Translations under genes and position numbers: made by a program
NCBI GenBank assembly: GCA_963805795.1
Contig: CAWDVG010000004.1
Span: 1 to 64,000 of the forward strand
Direction: 5' to 3'
DNA from: CAWARU01 sp963805795
GTDB taxonomy: Bacteria; Pseudomonadota; Gammaproteobacteria; UBA6186; Azoamicaceae
DNA: 64,000 nucleotides
Shown here: in pieces, positions 1 to 10,232 of the stretch
Layout: each line of letters begins with the position of its first letter
Numbering within the stretch: position 1 is the first letter of the stretch
Notes under the pieces: generated by a model
What the model was told of the DNA's origin: nothing
Seen by the model: only the letters and a program-made list of their open reading frames with translations
Database searches by the model: none

Positions 1-3000
1 GCACCTAAGGTTTCTGAACGGGCCATTTGTTCAGCTGCTTCAATGGTTATATTCTGCTCAACAGTAGCAGATAGGTTTTCGCATTTTGCTTGTGTGCCTT
101 TAGAATGCAGATTTTTAGCTTTAATGATAATGTTTCTGGCTTGTAACCAAGGTAGGGTAAATCGGTCCAAGATTGTTGTGTGTCGGTAGTGCCAAAGCGC
201 AGTTTAACATTGGTATTTATTGGCTTGCAGGCAAAATCCTTTAAAGATGACTTAGCAAAATCTTTGTAGAGTTTATAGGTATAATAAAGGGCTTTCATGC
301 CATTGCCAATTTTATCAGCCGCACCGCTTTCTTTTTTCATCAAAGCTTCCATGCTGGCTAGCAAGGGAAATTCTCTTAACATACCTAGGGCGGCTTGACG
401 AAAGTCTTTTTGGATTAAGCCTTCTATCATTTGCGAACCAAAGAAGCTTAAGCCTACGGAAAATTCTGTGCTTGAAATATCATGATGAAAAACAGCTGGT
501 AGGATAGAAACTGTCCCATTAGGGGTAGAGAATTCTAGAGTTTCGCCTGCGCATAAGCGAGGTCCAACTAAAACCACATGGTTGTTTTGAGTTGTCATCT
601 TGATATTTTGGCGAGCATAGAAGCTAGGGACAATGCCATATTCATGGGATTCTGACTTGTTTTGAGCATACAGGCTAAGGCCACGTAAACCTGTAGACGA
701 GGTTTGGAACCATTGTTTTAATATCAAGGGGATGGCTGTTATGCCTTTGTCAGCGATAAGCTCAATACTAATGGCGAGCATTTCTGTGCCAACCATGTAG
801 ATGTTTCCCTTGGAAACACACATAATTTCTTCTGCTTGTAAAGAGGCAGTGATGCCTTTTTGGTATTCGCCGGTAATAGTCGAGGAACGTAAGCCTTTTG
901 AAACATATTGGGTGGGAGCTCGTTCTGTTATAGTAGTTGTTGGGAATTCTATAACTTGGGTGGCTTCAAGATGGAGTTTTCTTGCAGCACAAGCTAGGGC
1001 ATTCAGCCTTTGTACGCCTGCGGATATTGACACGGTTCCCTCAGGTGACGACAAGTTTGCGGGAATAATGGCATGTCTTAATAATGATTCATCAGCCTCT
1101 TTATATCCACAGCGATTGCTGGCATGATTATTATAGTGTTGTATCCAGCTTGCTATGATGGGGACAACGTCAATTTTACCAACCTTAAAGTCCATTGTTT
1201 TCTTAGCAAAAAGTTCTGCCCCTTGGATATGGAGCAAGGAAACGTTATTCATATCAATGAGATTAGCCTTGATATCCCCCCCATCCACAGGGGTACTTGT
1301 CGTGATATCCGACAGTTCATGACACACACGGTCCCCGCCCAGCATACTATCTTTCCGATAAGTATTGGCAACGCGCTCTGTTTTTTGATAAACGGGTTTT
1401 TCAATGTGGACTCGATTCACATCATAAACAGCTACTGTGCCCTCTGATTCCAAACTGCCCGTTAATGTAAAAATTGAATCAGCACCATTGCCATGAATGT
1501 CAATTCCTTCTAGGGCATAAAGATAAGCACCGCTGTTAATGCGTTTTGTGTTATTCCAAGATTTAGGTAGTTTTACGATAGGGGTCAAAACCTGAGAGGA
1601 TTGGCCTGTTTGAAAAATATAAGTGATTTCCTTGTAATATAATACTGGCTCCTGAATGGTCTTGAGAGATAAACCTTCTTTATATAATTTCCAAGCATTA
1701 TATTTTACCCAAGCTAATAGAGCTTCTGGATTTTTTGAGTTTTCATCTATAAAATGACGGCCAGCCCCTTTCATGAGTTTGTCTACGATATCCTTTTCTT
1801 CTTGAAGAGGATGGGGAAGGATAGGTATTGAACCATCATAAGGTTTCAATTGACCATCCGTTAGAACACACACATGAGATAAATCTATGTGGGTTGATAC
1901 AGGAATCAAGGGCTGCATAATAAAGGGGAATGCATTCATACGAGGTTCAAACAAAGGGTTAAAGCTTACACCTTCCAACAAAGGTATTTGAGATCTAAAT
2001 CGGGCTGCGGGTTGTAAAATGACCGCTTGTCTACCCACATATAATTTATCAAAATTTTTAATATCGATAGCCAGAACTGACATCACCCCAAAAATATTAA
2101 TATTAACGCCATCTATCTGGATTTTGGAGGCAATGGATATTATCGGGGCATGAATCGTGCCAGACACTCGTTCTGAATACGGTTTATTGACTAATCGAGG
2201 GCTATGTTTAATACCTAATGCCCCTGTTTTCCACTGGGTCTCCATTCTTTGTCTGGTAACCGTTTGATACTCAGCAATGCTTTTTAGTTGTGGTTTCTTA
2301 TCCTTCCATACTTGGTTTATCATGTCTCCTATTCGTTGACAAGATAATTCCGAAGCGCCTATAACCGTTATTTCTCCACTGATGCAAACGGATTTTGAAA
2401 CTCGGAACCGGGCTGGGATGGAGGTTATGCTAAGGGAGGGACCTGTATTTATAAAGGCTTGTCGATGCACAAAATGTGGCGTATTCAATACAACTTCATC
2501 CCGAACGGTGATATCTGTTGAAAGGTTATCCACCGGATTGGGACTATTAATCGTAAAGAGCCCTCCACTATAAATATGAAGGCCTTCCATTTCCAGTTTT
2601 TGCTTTGCAGTGAAGGTAGTTTTTCCAGAGCTTAAAATGGATGAGGGTGATTTATTCTTAAGCGGGCCTACAAGACGGCCTAATTTCATTTGTGGGGCAT
2701 CGAGCATAACCTCTGTGCCGCTTTTTAAGGAGGCATTGTTTAAATCGAGGAAAGGCGTCTGTATTTCGACTTTGCCAAAAGCTTCTAGATTGATTAACTT
2801 GACTGCCGAGCCCAGGACAAGGGGTGAGTTGCTTTTAATCGATAATGCTTGATGGGAACTTTTTCCTAAATAACTAAAAATAATAGGCAGAATTATTTCT
2901 GGTGAAATTGAAAAACAATCCTTAAGCATTTTAGCTGTTGTGATATGTTCTTTATCCTGACTCGCCTTAAGGTCTGTTAAAATATGGCTGGGATCCTTGC

Positions 3001-4621
3001 TCTGTTCAGAAAAAACTAGACTCATGCTTCCAGGCGTATAAATGGGTTGCGATATGTTTTGTGCTTTTTTATAAAGAATCTCTAATTCACCTGATACACG
3101 AAAAGTATTGTCTTGGTAATGAATTTGATTGGCTTCTATACCTACATTTTCTAGGCTCTCTATGCAAGATAAATCAAACGGCAAGGCATTATCGCTTTGA
3201 AGATGAATTTTTCCATTGCGTCTGATTTCAGACACTTTGATTATATCTAGAGCTGCAGTTTGAGTGTTATAAGCGTTCAATGGAACAGTACTTCGAACGC
3301 TAAAAGCAATATGAGTTTGTCCTTCTAAAATTTTAACAGACAGAATGCCATTGGGATTAAATTCTACTAGGGTGTTTTCGCGCCCAGGGACCTGCAAACG
3401 TATAGAGTCAGTACAATTTAACCATGAGTGAGATCTGGTTATTTCTTTGGATAGTGTGACTTTCTTTAAGAGATAGGGATCCCAATGTTCTAGACAAAAG
3501 CGATAATGGCCATTCATCTTTTGGACGGAATAAGCAATTCTGTCTCCTGCAATGGGGAGGGCTTCATAATCAATGGAAAAACCATTCATTATGGCTTCTT
3601 GACTTAAAGTCCGATGATTTTCTAATAGTTCATCCCGTTCTCTAAGCAAGGTATTGGGCGGGGTAGTCATTGTGACTAATTTTGATAGCGCTGCTTTATC
3701 TGTTAAATCAGGCAAATCAGATTTTATCACTGATAATTGAGGTGCTTCTGACAATAGCTGTTTAAGGCAATCACTTGCTATCGCATCATTAAGTGAGGCT
3801 ACTCTTAGCCAGCTCGCAGCAAGTTCCAGGTTTTTAATGCTCGGGTGACGGATTAAAAAAAGAGCCCATTGATATTGAGACTTGTGATCTCCAAGTCTTG
3901 CAGCGCGTTCATACCAGGCTGCAGCTGTCTTGACATCCTTTTTAACCACAATGCCCTGCTCATAATACCGAGCTATTTCATGCTGAGCTTGAATATGGCC
4001 CGCTCGCGCGGCTGTTTCAAATAAAAGAGCGGCTCTTGTTAGATTGACTGGCCCACCCATCTCTTCAAGGGCGCTGGCAACCTTAAACTGCGCAACCGTA
4101 TCACCCTTATTCGCTGATGTTTCATATCGACTAACAATAAAGCGGAGTAAATAATTGCGCGCTTCTGTGGCCAATTCCTCTAATATTTTATAAACCTGGG
4201 CATCATAGATTGGTGTGTGTTGTCCGGATGCATAGAAAACAGCCATGAGTAATTTTCCATCTAGACCTCCACCAAATTCGGCACCTTTGACAAACCATCT
4301 AAAGGATTCATTAAAATCCTGAAGCCCAAAGGATGTTCCTTTATAGCAGAGTTCATAGCAGATACCCAGCATAATCTGAGAAGACACATGGCCTAATCCC
4401 ACACCTCTTTTTAGAGATTCCTTGGCTTTTTCAATGTCCTTCGCAATGCCTCTTCCAAAAAAATCTTGAAGGCCCAGCTGCAGTTCTTGTTCAAGATGTT
4501 TTTTTGTTGCTTCCTGTTGATTTGCAATATTTTGAATGTTAGCAATGTAGTCAATACTGACTTTTGAATTGAATGCTTGCGAATCGAATATTTGCTGTGC
4601 AATGTGTTGATTGTTTCTCAA
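1..4621 (-). pseudogene. Giant Sel1-repeat / haemagglutinin-like protein, frameshifted and cut by the left edge
   Basis: The main frame (4621 down to 47) encodes 1524 residues from a TTG start with a good Shine-Dalgarno (AGGAA at 4629-4633). Residues about 45-290 are Sel1/TPR-like repeats (for example AAAWYERAARLGD). From about residue 330 to the end it is a long beta-rich region resembling filamentous haemagglutinin, without a signal peptide or TPS secretion domain. It is paralogous to residues about 25-1160 of the 35574-41768 gene (shared IAGERIAYS/IAGDRIAYS, HWDPYL, MKLGR, LPLLA-type blocks). Around 153-160 the frame breaks. A different frame then reads LPWLQARNI, SKGTQAKCENL and TIEAAEQ, matching the paralogue (LPWLQAKNI, SKGSQVTCENL, SIEAAEQ), and stays open to base 1. 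One deleted base explains this. The last ~45 residues of the main frame are therefore out-of-frame. Function unknown; a secreted effector or surface protein is inferred. Confidence 0.8.
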
Positions 4622-5235
4622 TGTTAAACTTCCTTATTTCAAAACAATATAATGTTCAATGAGTGAATCGGGATTAAATAAATTAAATCCTAGATTAAGC
4701 CAATGATTTACTTAACTCAACAAATTAGAATAATTCCTTTTCATACTTATATTGTTTGCATCCATGCAAATAAATATTGAGATGTAAAGAACAATACCCT
4801 ATTTGTGGTTTAGTGGATAGTGGCAATTTTGCGCATAAATTTGTAGGAAAAAAGATATAAGTGAGGATTAATACAATATTTAGCCATTTTCACTCAAAAT
4901 TTATCGATCGCTGATTATGCAAGGTTTGTCCAAGTACTCTACTTGTATTTAGCAACTCACTCACAAATCGATATGACATAGGATCTCACCATATTAGTTT
5001 GTCCAAGTATTCTTCCTATAGTCTAGTTGTAACATCGTTCATTGGTAAAATAATAACGCTTATATCAACTTGCAAAAACGGTTTTGCATTACTCGGAACA
5101 TAATTCTTCAGCCATGTGTTGTTAAGCCTATTTACAAATATTGTTTTTTGTGATAGTTTGTGAGAAATGTACTGCACAATAGAGAAAGTGTTGCGTCTTT
5201 TAATGTTGATAAAAGATTAAAGGTGGACAAACTAA
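4622..5235. other. Intergenic region with a short direct repeat
   Basis: No gene is seen in these 614 bases. A 17-bp near-identical motif (GTTTGTCCAAGTA, then C or T, then TCT) occurs near 4924 and 4996. Its core appears inverted at 5223-5231, over the ribosome binding site of the downstream Rpn-family gene. The stretch should hold the divergent promoters of the two flanking genes, but I cannot fix -35/-10 boxes with confidence. Confidence 0.5.
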
Positions 5236-6270
5236 ATGATTGAAATTAATGCCGTTCACGACAAAACTTTCAAAAATGTAATGAAAGATCTCCGCGTTGC
5301 TCAAGACTTCTTTAAACAATACTTACCTGAAAAAATAACTTCATTGCTTGATTTAAACTCCTTGCTGCTTTGTGCAAACAGTTATGTGGACGAGAAATTA
5401 AACGAATTGAGGTCCGACATTCTCTATCAGGTTAATTTCAAAGAAAGTGATGATATCGGATTTATATACATTCTCGCAGAACACCAGTCCACGGTAGATG
5501 TTTTACTACCCTATAGACTTTGGCATTATATTTTTTGCATTTGGAATGATTACCTTAAGAAAACTAAAAAAACCATGTCCGATGAACCCAAAAAATTGCC
5601 TTTGGTTATTCCTCTAGTTTTCTATAATGGGAAGACCGCTTACACGGCCTCAACAAACCTTCGTGACATCATTGATGGCCCAGCTGAATTAGTGGAAGAT
5701 ATCTTATTTAAAAATTTCTTGCTTGTAGATACACATGATATACAAGACGAAGACCTTCAAAAGCAACATTGGTCTGCTGTAATGACATATGTTTTCAAAC
5801 ATATCATGGATAGAGACTTTTGGCCTAACGTTAACATCTTGATTAAACTGATAAAAAAGATAGAGCATGAAAATAGCGCTAGCATCTATATTCTGGATTT
5901 GCTAAAATACGTATTACTTAAAGGAAACATGACGAAAACCCCTCAAGAATTTATCGAAACGCTACAGAATGGGCTGGCAGCGTCAATTAAAGGTGAAATC
6001 ATGACTTTAGCAGAACAACTTATAGAGCAAGGTGAAAAACAGGGTATACAAATAGGTATACAACAAGGTGTACAGCAAGGTATACAGCAAGGTGTACAAC
6101 AAGGCGTGCATCAAGGTGAAAGTAAATTGCTACTACTTCAACTCGAGCAAAAATTCCATTCCATCCCTGAACATTATCGTCAATGGATTCAAAAAGCTGA
6201 TCCAGAAATGTTATTGAGATGGGGAATTAAAGTTTTAGAATCTGATGAAATAGACGAAGTTTTCAAATAG
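5236..6270 (+). CDS. Rpn family recombination-promoting nuclease / putative transposase
   Basis: This 344-residue protein belongs to the Rpn/YhgA family of PD-(D/E)XK nucleases, linked to RecA-independent recombination. Visible family marks are HDKTFKNVMKD at residues 8-18, RSD at 59-61 and the core AEHQS at 81-85, which supplies the D...ExQ active site. The start has a clear Shine-Dalgarno (AGGTGG, 9 nt upstream). Near the C-terminus (about residues 263-295) lies a Gln-Gln-Gly-Val/Ile repeat made of 12-bp units, common in this family. It ends MLLRWGIKVLESDEIDEVF. It appears intact, and three decayed pieces of relatives lie at 8307-8502, 15318-15392 and 18392-18487. It sits alone in an accessory block. 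Confidence 0.88.
   Translation: MIEINAVHDKTFKNVMKDLRVAQDFFKQYLPEKITSLLDLNSLLLCANSYVDEKLNELRSDILYQVNFKESDDIGFIYILAEHQSTVDVLLPYRLWHYIFCIWNDYLKKTKKTMSDEPKKLPLVIPLVFYNGKTAYTASTNLRDIIDGPAELVEDILFKNFLLVDTHDIQDEDLQKQHWSAVMTYVFKHIMDRDFWPNVNILIKLIKKIEHENSASIYILDLLKYVLLKGNMTKTPQEFIETLQNGLAASIKGEIMTLAEQLIEQGEKQGIQIGIQQGVQQGIQQGVQQGVHQGESKLLLLQLEQKFHSIPEHYRQWIQKADPEMLLRWGIKVLESDEIDEVFK
6046..6114 (+). repeat. 12-bp tandem repeat encoding QQG(V/I)
   Basis: About six in-frame 12-bp units (caa/cag caa ggt gta/ata) lie in the 3' part of the Rpn-family gene. Because the unit is a multiple of three, gain or loss of copies would change protein length without breaking the frame. Confidence 0.8.
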
Positions 6271-6911
6271 TCGAAGAACCATGACTTTTTGTTAAATTTA
6301 TTGTACTTGCCTGTTATTGAGGATACTTTATATTACTAAAAGCGTCAGATTGAATCACAAATGTCGATATCCCCTCCCCAACCACATCGACGTCATCGCC
6401 GCAAAAAACCACCACTTCTATAACTCCGACTGTTGACGCAAAACAAACTGCGCTTGCCACGACCACAGCAGCTGTCTCGGCCGCAGTCGACTCTATTAAA
6501 ATGAGTATAAGCACAAGACGATTGACTTTTTCATTCAATATAAGGCAAAATAATAAAATACTAAGATGACACATATACTTATGGTTCTAATTGTTGGGAG
6601 AAGTCAAGTGCAAACACCAGAAGCCACCGCCTTACAACTTCAGATATCCACAAAAACTAAAAACGATAAAATTAAATCTGACGCTGGTTCATCTACAGTT
6701 CGTGAAAACCACTGATAGGGTAGATTATGGCTGAGTTATATTGTCTATTGTCCGGCTTTTGACCCCATAGTCCTCTATTTCAATGGTGACTTGACCTTCA
6801 CTTTGGCCCCCGCTTGGGCCTTGTTTTGTTTGATATTATAGATGTATCTACTTATTCCTTTTAAGAAGCAAGTCTCTGTTGCAAAGAATACAATCATGTT
6901 ATTTTTGCTCA
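6271..6911. other. Gene-poor debris with effector-like N-terminal remnants
   Basis: No intact gene is supported. On the plus strand an ATG at 6361 gives MSISPP and then must shift frame to continue as a Ser/Thr/Ala-rich stretch (SPTTSTSSPQKTTT, then AKQTALATTTAAVSAAV) ending at 6569. This composition resembles the N-terminus of the 15509 gene. A GTG-started 36-codon piece (6608-6715, VQTPEATALQLQ) has the same flavour. Both look like decayed starts of effector-type genes. A dispersed repeat follows at 6733-6766. Confidence 0.35.
6733..6766 (+). repeat. Dispersed ~34-bp repeat, copy 1
   Basis: The sequence runs GAGTTATATTGTCTATTGTC and then CGGCTTTTGACCCC. A near-identical copy lies in the same orientation at 8772-8804 and an inverted one at 13833-13866. 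A shorter relative (TTGTCCGATTTGACCCC) is at 11083-11099. It may be the end of a small mobile element. Confidence 0.75.
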
Positions 6912-8144
6912 TTAATATAAAAAACCAAATAACCATAAAGGAATTTTATTACCCATCCCTGTTTCTATATCATCACAAGCAAGATAGGCATCATTAACAT
7001 TTTTAATTTGTTGAAATCCTTTTTTCTTTCCGCCAATTTCAAATAAAAATTGTCCGTCGACCAAAAAATCTCCATGTAAGGGCAAGGTCAACTCATGTTT
7101 AGTTGAAAGAGAATTAAAAAAGAATATCTCCCGAATGGTTCCCATATTACAATGGTTGGAGGATAAGGCAAACATTTGATTTGCATTATTTAAATATATT
7201 TTTTCTGAGTGCTCTAATTTACTCATCTTTTGAGTCGCTTTGGAAATAGTTTGTATTAACTCTGCATCCTCAAGGTATTTAAAGTAGGTTTTAAGCGTAC
7301 GATCATCACTGACTTCTACTATGGATTTTATTTTATTCCAGTTTGGAATAAAAGGAACTGATTTAGCAATAAATGACAATAATTGTTTTATTTTTTTAAC
7401 ACTATTCCCGGTGAGATGAGTATAAATTGCGACCAGATCTGATTCAATGGTAATATGTATGTTTTGTTCTAGTAATAACTGGAAAATGGAGAAATCTTGT
7501 ACCTCTCTATAAAATGGGTAATAGCCATAATTTAAATAATCCAAAAAATGAGGCAATATTTTTTTCCCTGAATCTTGTATAATAGAAATAATGTCGTCTG
7601 CGATTCGAATATGATTATTTATTATTTCCTTTAAAGTAAAGGATTCCAGAGATAGATTATAATATAATTCTAAATATTCCCGAAATGAAAGCCCATACAA
7701 ATGGTATACTACAGCACGTCGACTTAGATCATGAGTGCCCTTTTGAATTTCTAAAGCTGAACTTCCAGATGCAATAATTTTTAGATCTGGGAAAGTATCA
7801 TAAATACTTTTTAATTCTAAAGACCAGTTTGTATATTTATGAATTTCATCGATTGCAATAAATGTACCGCCATATTTATGAAATGTTTCAGTGACTTCAT
7901 ACAAAGAAGTATTCCCCATTAAAAAATGATCAGCCTGAACATATAGAATTCTGGAATCTAATCGGTCCTGATTTGCATAGTCTAATAAGTATTGAATTAA
8001 GGTGGTTGTTTTTCCTATCCCTCTTTGACCCATGAGTATAGATAAACGTTGAGATAAACGTGTATGTTGAATAAAATAACGCTTGTATTTTTGATTTTTT
8101 ATATCTAAAAACTTTCGGCTTAAATTTTGCAGCTCTTCAAACAT
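6912..8144 (-). CDS. AAA family ATPase with DUF4143 region
   Basis: A P-loop ATPase of the AAA_14/DUF4143 type, about 410 residues. Walker A is GQRGIGKTT (about residues 39-47), Walker B is FIAIDEIHKY (about 95-104), and the sensor-like IASGSSALEI follows. The C-terminal half matches the DUF4143 layout of helical linker plus nuclease-like fold, ending with FLVDGQFLFEIGGKKKG. I prefer the ATG at 8144 (MFEELQ) to the GTG at 8156, because AGGAG at 8157-8161 overlaps the GTG but stands 11 nt before the ATG. The cellular role of this family is unclear. A 49-bp fragment of a close relative lies at 18344-18392. Confidence 0.8.
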   Translation of the reverse strand: MFEELQNLSRKFLDIKNQKYKRYFIQHTRLSQRLSILMGQRGIGKTTTLIQYLLDYANQDRLDSRILYVQADHFLMGNTSLYEVTETFHKYGGTFIAIDEIHKYTNWSLELKSIYDTFPDLKIIASGSSALEIQKGTHDLSRRAVVYHLYGLSFREYLELYYNLSLESFTLKEIINNHIRIADDIISIIQDSGKKILPHFLDYLNYGYYPFYREVQDFSIFQLLLEQNIHITIESDLVAIYTHLTGNSVKKIKQLLSFIAKSVPFIPNWNKIKSIVEVSDDRTLKTYFKYLEDAELIQTISKATQKMSKLEHSEKIYLNNANQMFALSSNHCNMGTIREIFFFNSLSTKHELTLPLHGDFLVDGQFLFEIGGKKKGFQQIKNVNDAYLACDDIETGMGNKIPLWLFGFLY

Positions 8145-8197
8145 TTTGAATATCACTCCTAATAGGAACCCATTACATTAATTATATCATATTATTA

Positions 8198-8209
8198 GTA
8201 ATGCATTAC
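8198..8209. promoter_or_regulatory. Perfect 12-bp palindrome upstream of the ATPase gene
   Basis: GTAATGCATTAC lies about 55 bp upstream of the ATPase start. Its position suits an operator, but this is inference from symmetry and location only. Confidence 0.3.
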
Positions 8210-8306
8210 ATATTGTATAAATAAACAGAGAATAGCATGAAGGTAATGCTAATCCCGTTGTGATAAAGTTAACTAAAATATTTTATCGACAATATGCGTA
8301 TATACT

Positions 8307-8502
8307 GGTAGATGTTTTACTACCCTATAGACTTTGGCATTATATTTTTTGCATTTGGAATGATTACCTTAAGAAAACTAAAAAAACCATGTCCGATGAA
8401 CCCAAAAAATTGCCTTTGGTTATTCCTCCAGTTTTCTATAATGGGAAGACCGCTTACACGGCCTCTACAAACCTTCGTGACATTATTGATGGCCCAGCTG
8501 AA
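8307..8502 (+). pseudogene. Fragment of an Rpn family nuclease gene
   Basis: These 196 bases match 5493-5688 of the intact Rpn gene with only three differences that I count. They encode the central part (VDVLLPYRLWHYIF to DGPAE) with neither start nor active-site end. The near identity means a recent copy. Its right end abuts the broken higA reading frame exactly, so this fragment probably interrupted or replaced the 3' end of higA. Confidence 0.92.
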
Positions 8503-8649
8503 CATTCTAGAATGTCCATTTATAAGATTTGAAAAAGTTTTTCTGGTGACGCCAAGGGCTTCAGCAGCTTCGGTGATTGATATACCCAAAGGCTTAATAA
8601 ACATTTCCAATAAAATTTCTCCAGGAGACGATGGGGTTTTTATACTCAT
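8503..8649 (-). pseudogene. higA: Truncated HigA-family antitoxin
   Basis: The first 49 codons encode MSIKTPSSPGEILLEMF followed by GISITEAAEALGVTRKTFSNLINGHSRM in sequence. This is the helix-turn-helix half of a HigA/VapI antitoxin (usually about 95-100 residues). The frame then runs into antisense Rpn sequence, so the last ~50 residues are lost. The start has GGAGC upstream and follows the higB stop by 9 bp, the usual HigB-HigA order. Confidence 0.85.
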
Positions 8650-8658
8650 ATAAAGCTC

Positions 8659-8780
8659 CTAATGATAATCTAGATAATCAACATCATAGACATTTTCATC
8701 AATAATCTTAAAGGTTATTCTCCAATTGCCAGAAACCGAAACTGAATAATAACCTTTCATATCACCAAGCTGAGCTATAT
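8659..8780 (-). pseudogene. higB: C-terminal fragment of HigB-family toxin
   Basis: About 40 codons survive: LGDMKGYYSVSVSGNWRITF, then DENVYDVDYLDYH and a stop. This is the conserved C-terminal end of RelE-like HigB mRNA interferases (usually about 92 residues). Upstream the frame enters the dispersed repeat at 8772-8804, which cuts off the N-terminal half. Toxin and antitoxin are both broken, so the locus should be inactive. Confidence 0.85.
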
Positions 8781-8804
8781 TGTCTCTTGGCCGGCTTTGA
8801 CCCC
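8772..8804 (+). repeat. Dispersed ~34-bp repeat, copy 2
   Basis: GAGCTATATTGTCTCTTGGC followed by CGGCTTTGACCCC. It is close to the copy at 6733-6766 in the same orientation. It marks the exact point where the higB remnant loses homology, so it probably arrived with the insertion or deletion that destroyed higB. Confidence 0.75.
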
Positions 8805-8874
8805 AGGGTCCCTATAAAAAATTATTATTTATTTTATGTCATCCAATATTTTGGAATCTGAATGAGACTGGATA

Positions 8875-10176
8875 CTATTCATTCTCCTCTAATAAGAATT
8901 TCCATACTGGCATGACCAATATATCACCATTGGCTACAGAAATCTTTTTCTCTTCCACTCTTGTCAATATTATCCCTATTTTTAAATCTAACTCTTCCAT
9001 TGCTTCATTTAAAGCGTTTATTTCACGCTGCATAGTTTTGGGCTCAACCAATGATTCACAGACCTGGATTAACCGTCTTTCTTTGGAATTTAAAATAATG
9101 ATAAAATCAACTTCTTTACTACTCTTTGTCCGATAATAATATATTTTTTCCGTAAGTCGTCTTAATGCCACATAAACCATCGATTCTAATAAATGTCCCG
9201 AATTGACTAAAATTCCAGATGCCACCGAAGTTACTAGGGCGTGATCAATGCAATATATTTTTTTATCATTCGTGCTGGCGCGCTTTAATGAACCGTCATA
9301 AATATAGACTTGAAACAAGAAGTAAGCATCTTCAAACCAATCCATATATTGTGCAATTGTATCTGTAGATATACTATGGTGCAGTAATTTTAAATATCTA
9401 TATAAGCTTTTTATACTATACCGGGAAGAAACATTATGTAATAAAAACTGTGCCAAATCGAGTATAGCTTTGGGATGCTTGATATCATGCCTTTCAATTA
9501 AATCCCTAAATATAATGGTGTTGAAATATTCCTGGTGTATCTTTATACGTAAATTCTCATTAACCGTGGCAGTTTCAGGGAAACCACCTTTCTTAAAATA
9601 TAAATCAAAATGCTTATTCATAAGCAATCGCTGTTTAGTGGATAAAGGTGCAAAGTCTACTTGATTAAATTTAAGAAATTCATGAAATGAAAGCGGAAAC
9701 ATTTCCCATGCAAGTGATCGTCCGCGCATTTGTGTAGCAATTTCCTTAGACAACATTTTTGCAGAAGACCCGGTAATATAAACTTCGCATTCCTCAGCTC
9801 GAAGTAAGCGATTAATAAACAACTCCCAATTTTCAACGGTTTGGATTTCATCAAAAAAGCAGTATATTTTTTCATTATTTTTCTTTTCTGGATAAAGTGA
9901 ATAGTAGGCTTCAAGAATTTGTTCTAAATTACTATGTTGCAAATTATGTAGGCGGTTATCAAAAAAGTCGATAGATAAGAGGTTGCTGCGCTCTATGCCC
10001 TCATCCAGGAAACGTTGCATTATTTGAGACATATAAGTTGATTTGCCACATCGCCGAACGCCTATACAAATCGTAGCCTTACCAGGTAGAACTTCTATTT
10101 TCAGGCTTCGCTGAATTCCGGCTTTTAAGGGTAGAGATTGATTATCGAGTATAATTTGTTTTAGTTGCTCTAGCAT
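8875..10176 (-). CDS. AAA family ATPase with DUF4143 C-terminal region
   Basis: A 433-residue P-loop ATPase. Walker A is GVRRCGKST (residues 39-47) and Walker B is IYCFFDEIQTV (104-113), followed by VYITGSSAKML. The C-terminal region ends in a PD-(D/E)XK-like core (KEVDFIIILN, then RRLIQVCESL), typical of the AAA_14/DUF4143 family. The ATG at 10176 has an A/G-rich leader (GGGAAAAG). Two palindromic repeats lie 57-148 bp upstream and may be a binding site for its regulator. It is not a close copy of the 6912-8144 gene. Biological role unknown. Confidence 0.82.
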   Translation of the reverse strand: MLEQLKQIILDNQSLPLKAGIQRSLKIEVLPGKATICIGVRRCGKSTYMSQIMQRFLDEGIERSNLLSIDFFDNRLHNLQHSNLEQILEAYYSLYPEKKNNEKIYCFFDEIQTVENWELFINRLLRAEECEVYITGSSAKMLSKEIATQMRGRSLAWEMFPLSFHEFLKFNQVDFAPLSTKQRLLMNKHFDLYFKKGGFPETATVNENLRIKIHQEYFNTIIFRDLIERHDIKHPKAILDLAQFLLHNVSSRYSIKSLYRYLKLLHHSISTDTIAQYMDWFEDAYFLFQVYIYDGSLKRASTNDKKIYCIDHALVTSVASGILVNSGHLLESMVYVALRRLTEKIYYYRTKSSKEVDFIIILNSKERRLIQVCESLVEPKTMQREINALNEAMEELDLKIGIILTRVEEKKISVANGDILVMPVWKFLLEENE

Positions 10177-10232
10177 TTTCTTTTCCCATCAGTTATCCAA
10201 AATTACCAAATTCATTATACTCTCAAAGTTAG

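Noticed and set aside
1124..2852. Several plus-strand open frames of 60-110 residues within the left-edge giant gene
   Set aside because: They are shadows of the paralogue-supported minus-strand frame.
6046..6114. Short regular repeats as a possible CRISPR array
   Set aside because: They are 12-bp in-frame coding repeats without spacers, inside a nuclease gene; no cas genes are in the window.
6314..6574. 86-residue minus-strand open frame
   Set aside because: Composition (Val/Ala runs) is the antisense of a Ser/Thr/Ala-rich plus-strand stretch; no ribosome binding site or family resemblance.
8320..8502. C-terminal half of the 109-residue minus-strand frame as a novel antitoxin extension
   Set aside because: That half is antisense to the Rpn fragment, so it is a chance read-through after truncation of higA.
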